Of a DNA stretch of 64,000 nt, positions 63,326 through 64,000 are shown piece after piece. The position numbers and the translations under genes were made by a program. Within the stretch, counting starts at the first letter, position 1. Each line of letters starts with the position of its first letter. The stretch is from JANQEU01 sp965601455 (lineage in GTDB: Bacteria; Bacteroidota; Bacteroidia; Cytophagales; Cyclobacteriaceae). The stretch spans positions 682,001 to 746,000 of the forward strand of contig OZ271831.1 of NCBI GenBank assembly GCA_965601455.1, read 5' to 3'. Under the pieces are notes generated by a model. The model made no database searches and was not told the origin of the DNA. It worked only from the letters and a program-made list of their open reading frames with translations.

Positions 63326-64000
63326 AGTTCTTCGTTTTTGCATACATGTCCATTTCCGATGGGACTTGATCGGGGATGGTTGGTTTAAATGTTTCGTCGG
63401 TTAATGTCTTAAGGAAATCGACCAGTCTATCCAGCTCGTAATCGGATAAGTTTGGTTCCCAAATGTGCCAATGAAGAATCAAATCTTCGCCTTCCGGTAC
63501 AGCATGGCCTCTTCCATCAGTATAGAATTGAACCGTTTCTCTTAAGGTTGCGAATTGACCTGCGTGCATGTAAGGTGCTGTTAGGTCGATATTTCTAAGG
63601 GATGGTACCTTAAATCCGCCCCTCCAGGTTGGGTTATCAAAGGTTTTTTCGGCACCTACATCAAATTCAGCTCCTTTTACATTGGGTACCCCAAGCACTG
63701 CAATTTGTTGGTTGGTAAATAGGGGCGGTGTGTGACACTCTGCGCATCTGGCAACAAAAGACCGGAAGACATTGAGCCCCTCTAGTTCCTCTTTAGTCAA
63801 GGCTTCATGAAAACCATGGGCATACCGGTCATAACGGCTATTTAAAGAGATGAGCGATGATTCAAATGCTGCAATTGCCGTGTAGACTTCATCCAACTGG
63901 ATTGAATCTATAGGATGTCGATCAGGAAAAGCTTGGGCAAAGAGTGATCGATATTCGCCAATGGCATTTAACGAGTTCTTCAGTTGGCTAGGAGTATTTC
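63315..64000 (-). CDS. Di-heme cytochrome c peroxidase/MauG family protein, N-terminus beyond the window
   Basis: The minus frame is open to the right edge and gives the last 227 residues. The visible part includes SQLKNSLNAIGEYRSLFAQAFP, IAAFESSLISLNSRYDRY, the heme motif VARCAECHTPPLF and VPSLRNIDLTAPYMHAGQFATL, all typical of the C-terminal half of bacterial cytochrome c peroxidases and MauG-like enzymes. Only one CXXCH is inside the window; the other heme should lie upstream. The TTG at 63896 is not a real start because the frame continues before it. It is coupled to the beta-helix cytochrome gene. Confidence 0.88.
   Translation of the reverse strand, partial: NTPSQLKNSLNAIGEYRSLFAQAFPDRHPIDSIQLDEVYTAIAAFESSLISLNSRYDRYAHGFHEALTKEELEGLNVFRSFVARCAECHTPPLFTNQQIAVLGVPNVKGAEFDVGAEKTFDNPTWRGGFKVPSLRNIDLTAPYMHAGQFATLRETVQFYTDGRGHAVPEGEDLILHWHIWEPNLSDYELDRLVDFLKTLTDETFKPTIPDQVPSEMDMYAKTKNYGK

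Overview
The window looks like a chromosomal segment of a free-living member of the Bacteroidota, most likely a marine Cytophagales/Fulvivirgaceae-type bacterium. Several things point there: an ECF sigma factor, FecR, STN-type TonB receptor and DUF4249 lipoprotein cassette; a prefix-domain ABC permease paired with PadR; DUF3667; a GH3-family enzyme beside dxr and rseP; a tmRNA with tag GEESYAMAA; weak or absent Shine-Dalgarno sequences; and promoters of the type TTG-N19/20-TAnnTTTG. I see no phage, insertion sequence, CRISPR array, rRNA or tRNA. The species cannot be named from the sequence alone.

Layout. Positions 1-10163 hold metabolic and periplasmic genes: a truncated ketoacyl-ACP synthase III, a Tat-exported TIM-barrel protein, a four-gene minus-strand run (gamma-glutamyltranspeptidase, pirin, TerC, MDR reductase), a DoxX/oxidoreductase pair, an aldo/keto reductase and an LpxH-like phosphatase. 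Positions 10517-17759 hold a secreted TPR-CHAT protein and a 995-residue methylmalonyl-CoA mutase that appears to be a MutA-MutB fusion. Positions 18010-30945 are the housekeeping core: dnaA, a DegQ-type protease, GH3, dxr, rseP, an OmpA/PD40 lipoprotein-like protein, lon and hslU. Positions 30955-36755 hold a permease, guanidino-hydrolase and DmpA-peptidase operon, divergent from a Rieske oxygenase. Positions 36813-45642 hold membrane proteins, a serine carboxypeptidase, PadR with its permease, OsmC, a second Gfo/Idh enzyme and an outer-membrane barrel.

Positions 45643-46161 are the most intriguing non-coding stretch. Two near-identical palindromic operators flank the divergent starts of a WYL regulator and a 49-codon ORF, and an orphan minus-strand terminator lies between them. 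Positions 47365-56460 hold an aspartyl-protease/PDZ protein, a PiT phosphate transporter, a lipoprotein with its own promoter, and the sigma/FecR/TonB/DUF4249 operon. Positions 57865-58961 hold ssrA with, just downstream of it, two tandem GIY-YIG nuclease genes. One of them is frameshifted, and the two share a 112-bp block that reads as identical. The window closes with a nitrilase, an acidic PepSY-like lipoprotein and a di-heme peroxidase plus beta-helix cytochrome pair that runs off the right edge.

The gene order is very compact. Within operons, ATGA or TGATG overlaps suggest translational coupling. Convergent pairs repeatedly share or nearly share stop codons with no terminator between them. 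No complete, clearly new system is visible. The best candidates for something undescribed are the WYL/small-ORF regulon, the GIY-YIG duplication beside ssrA, and the fused mutase.
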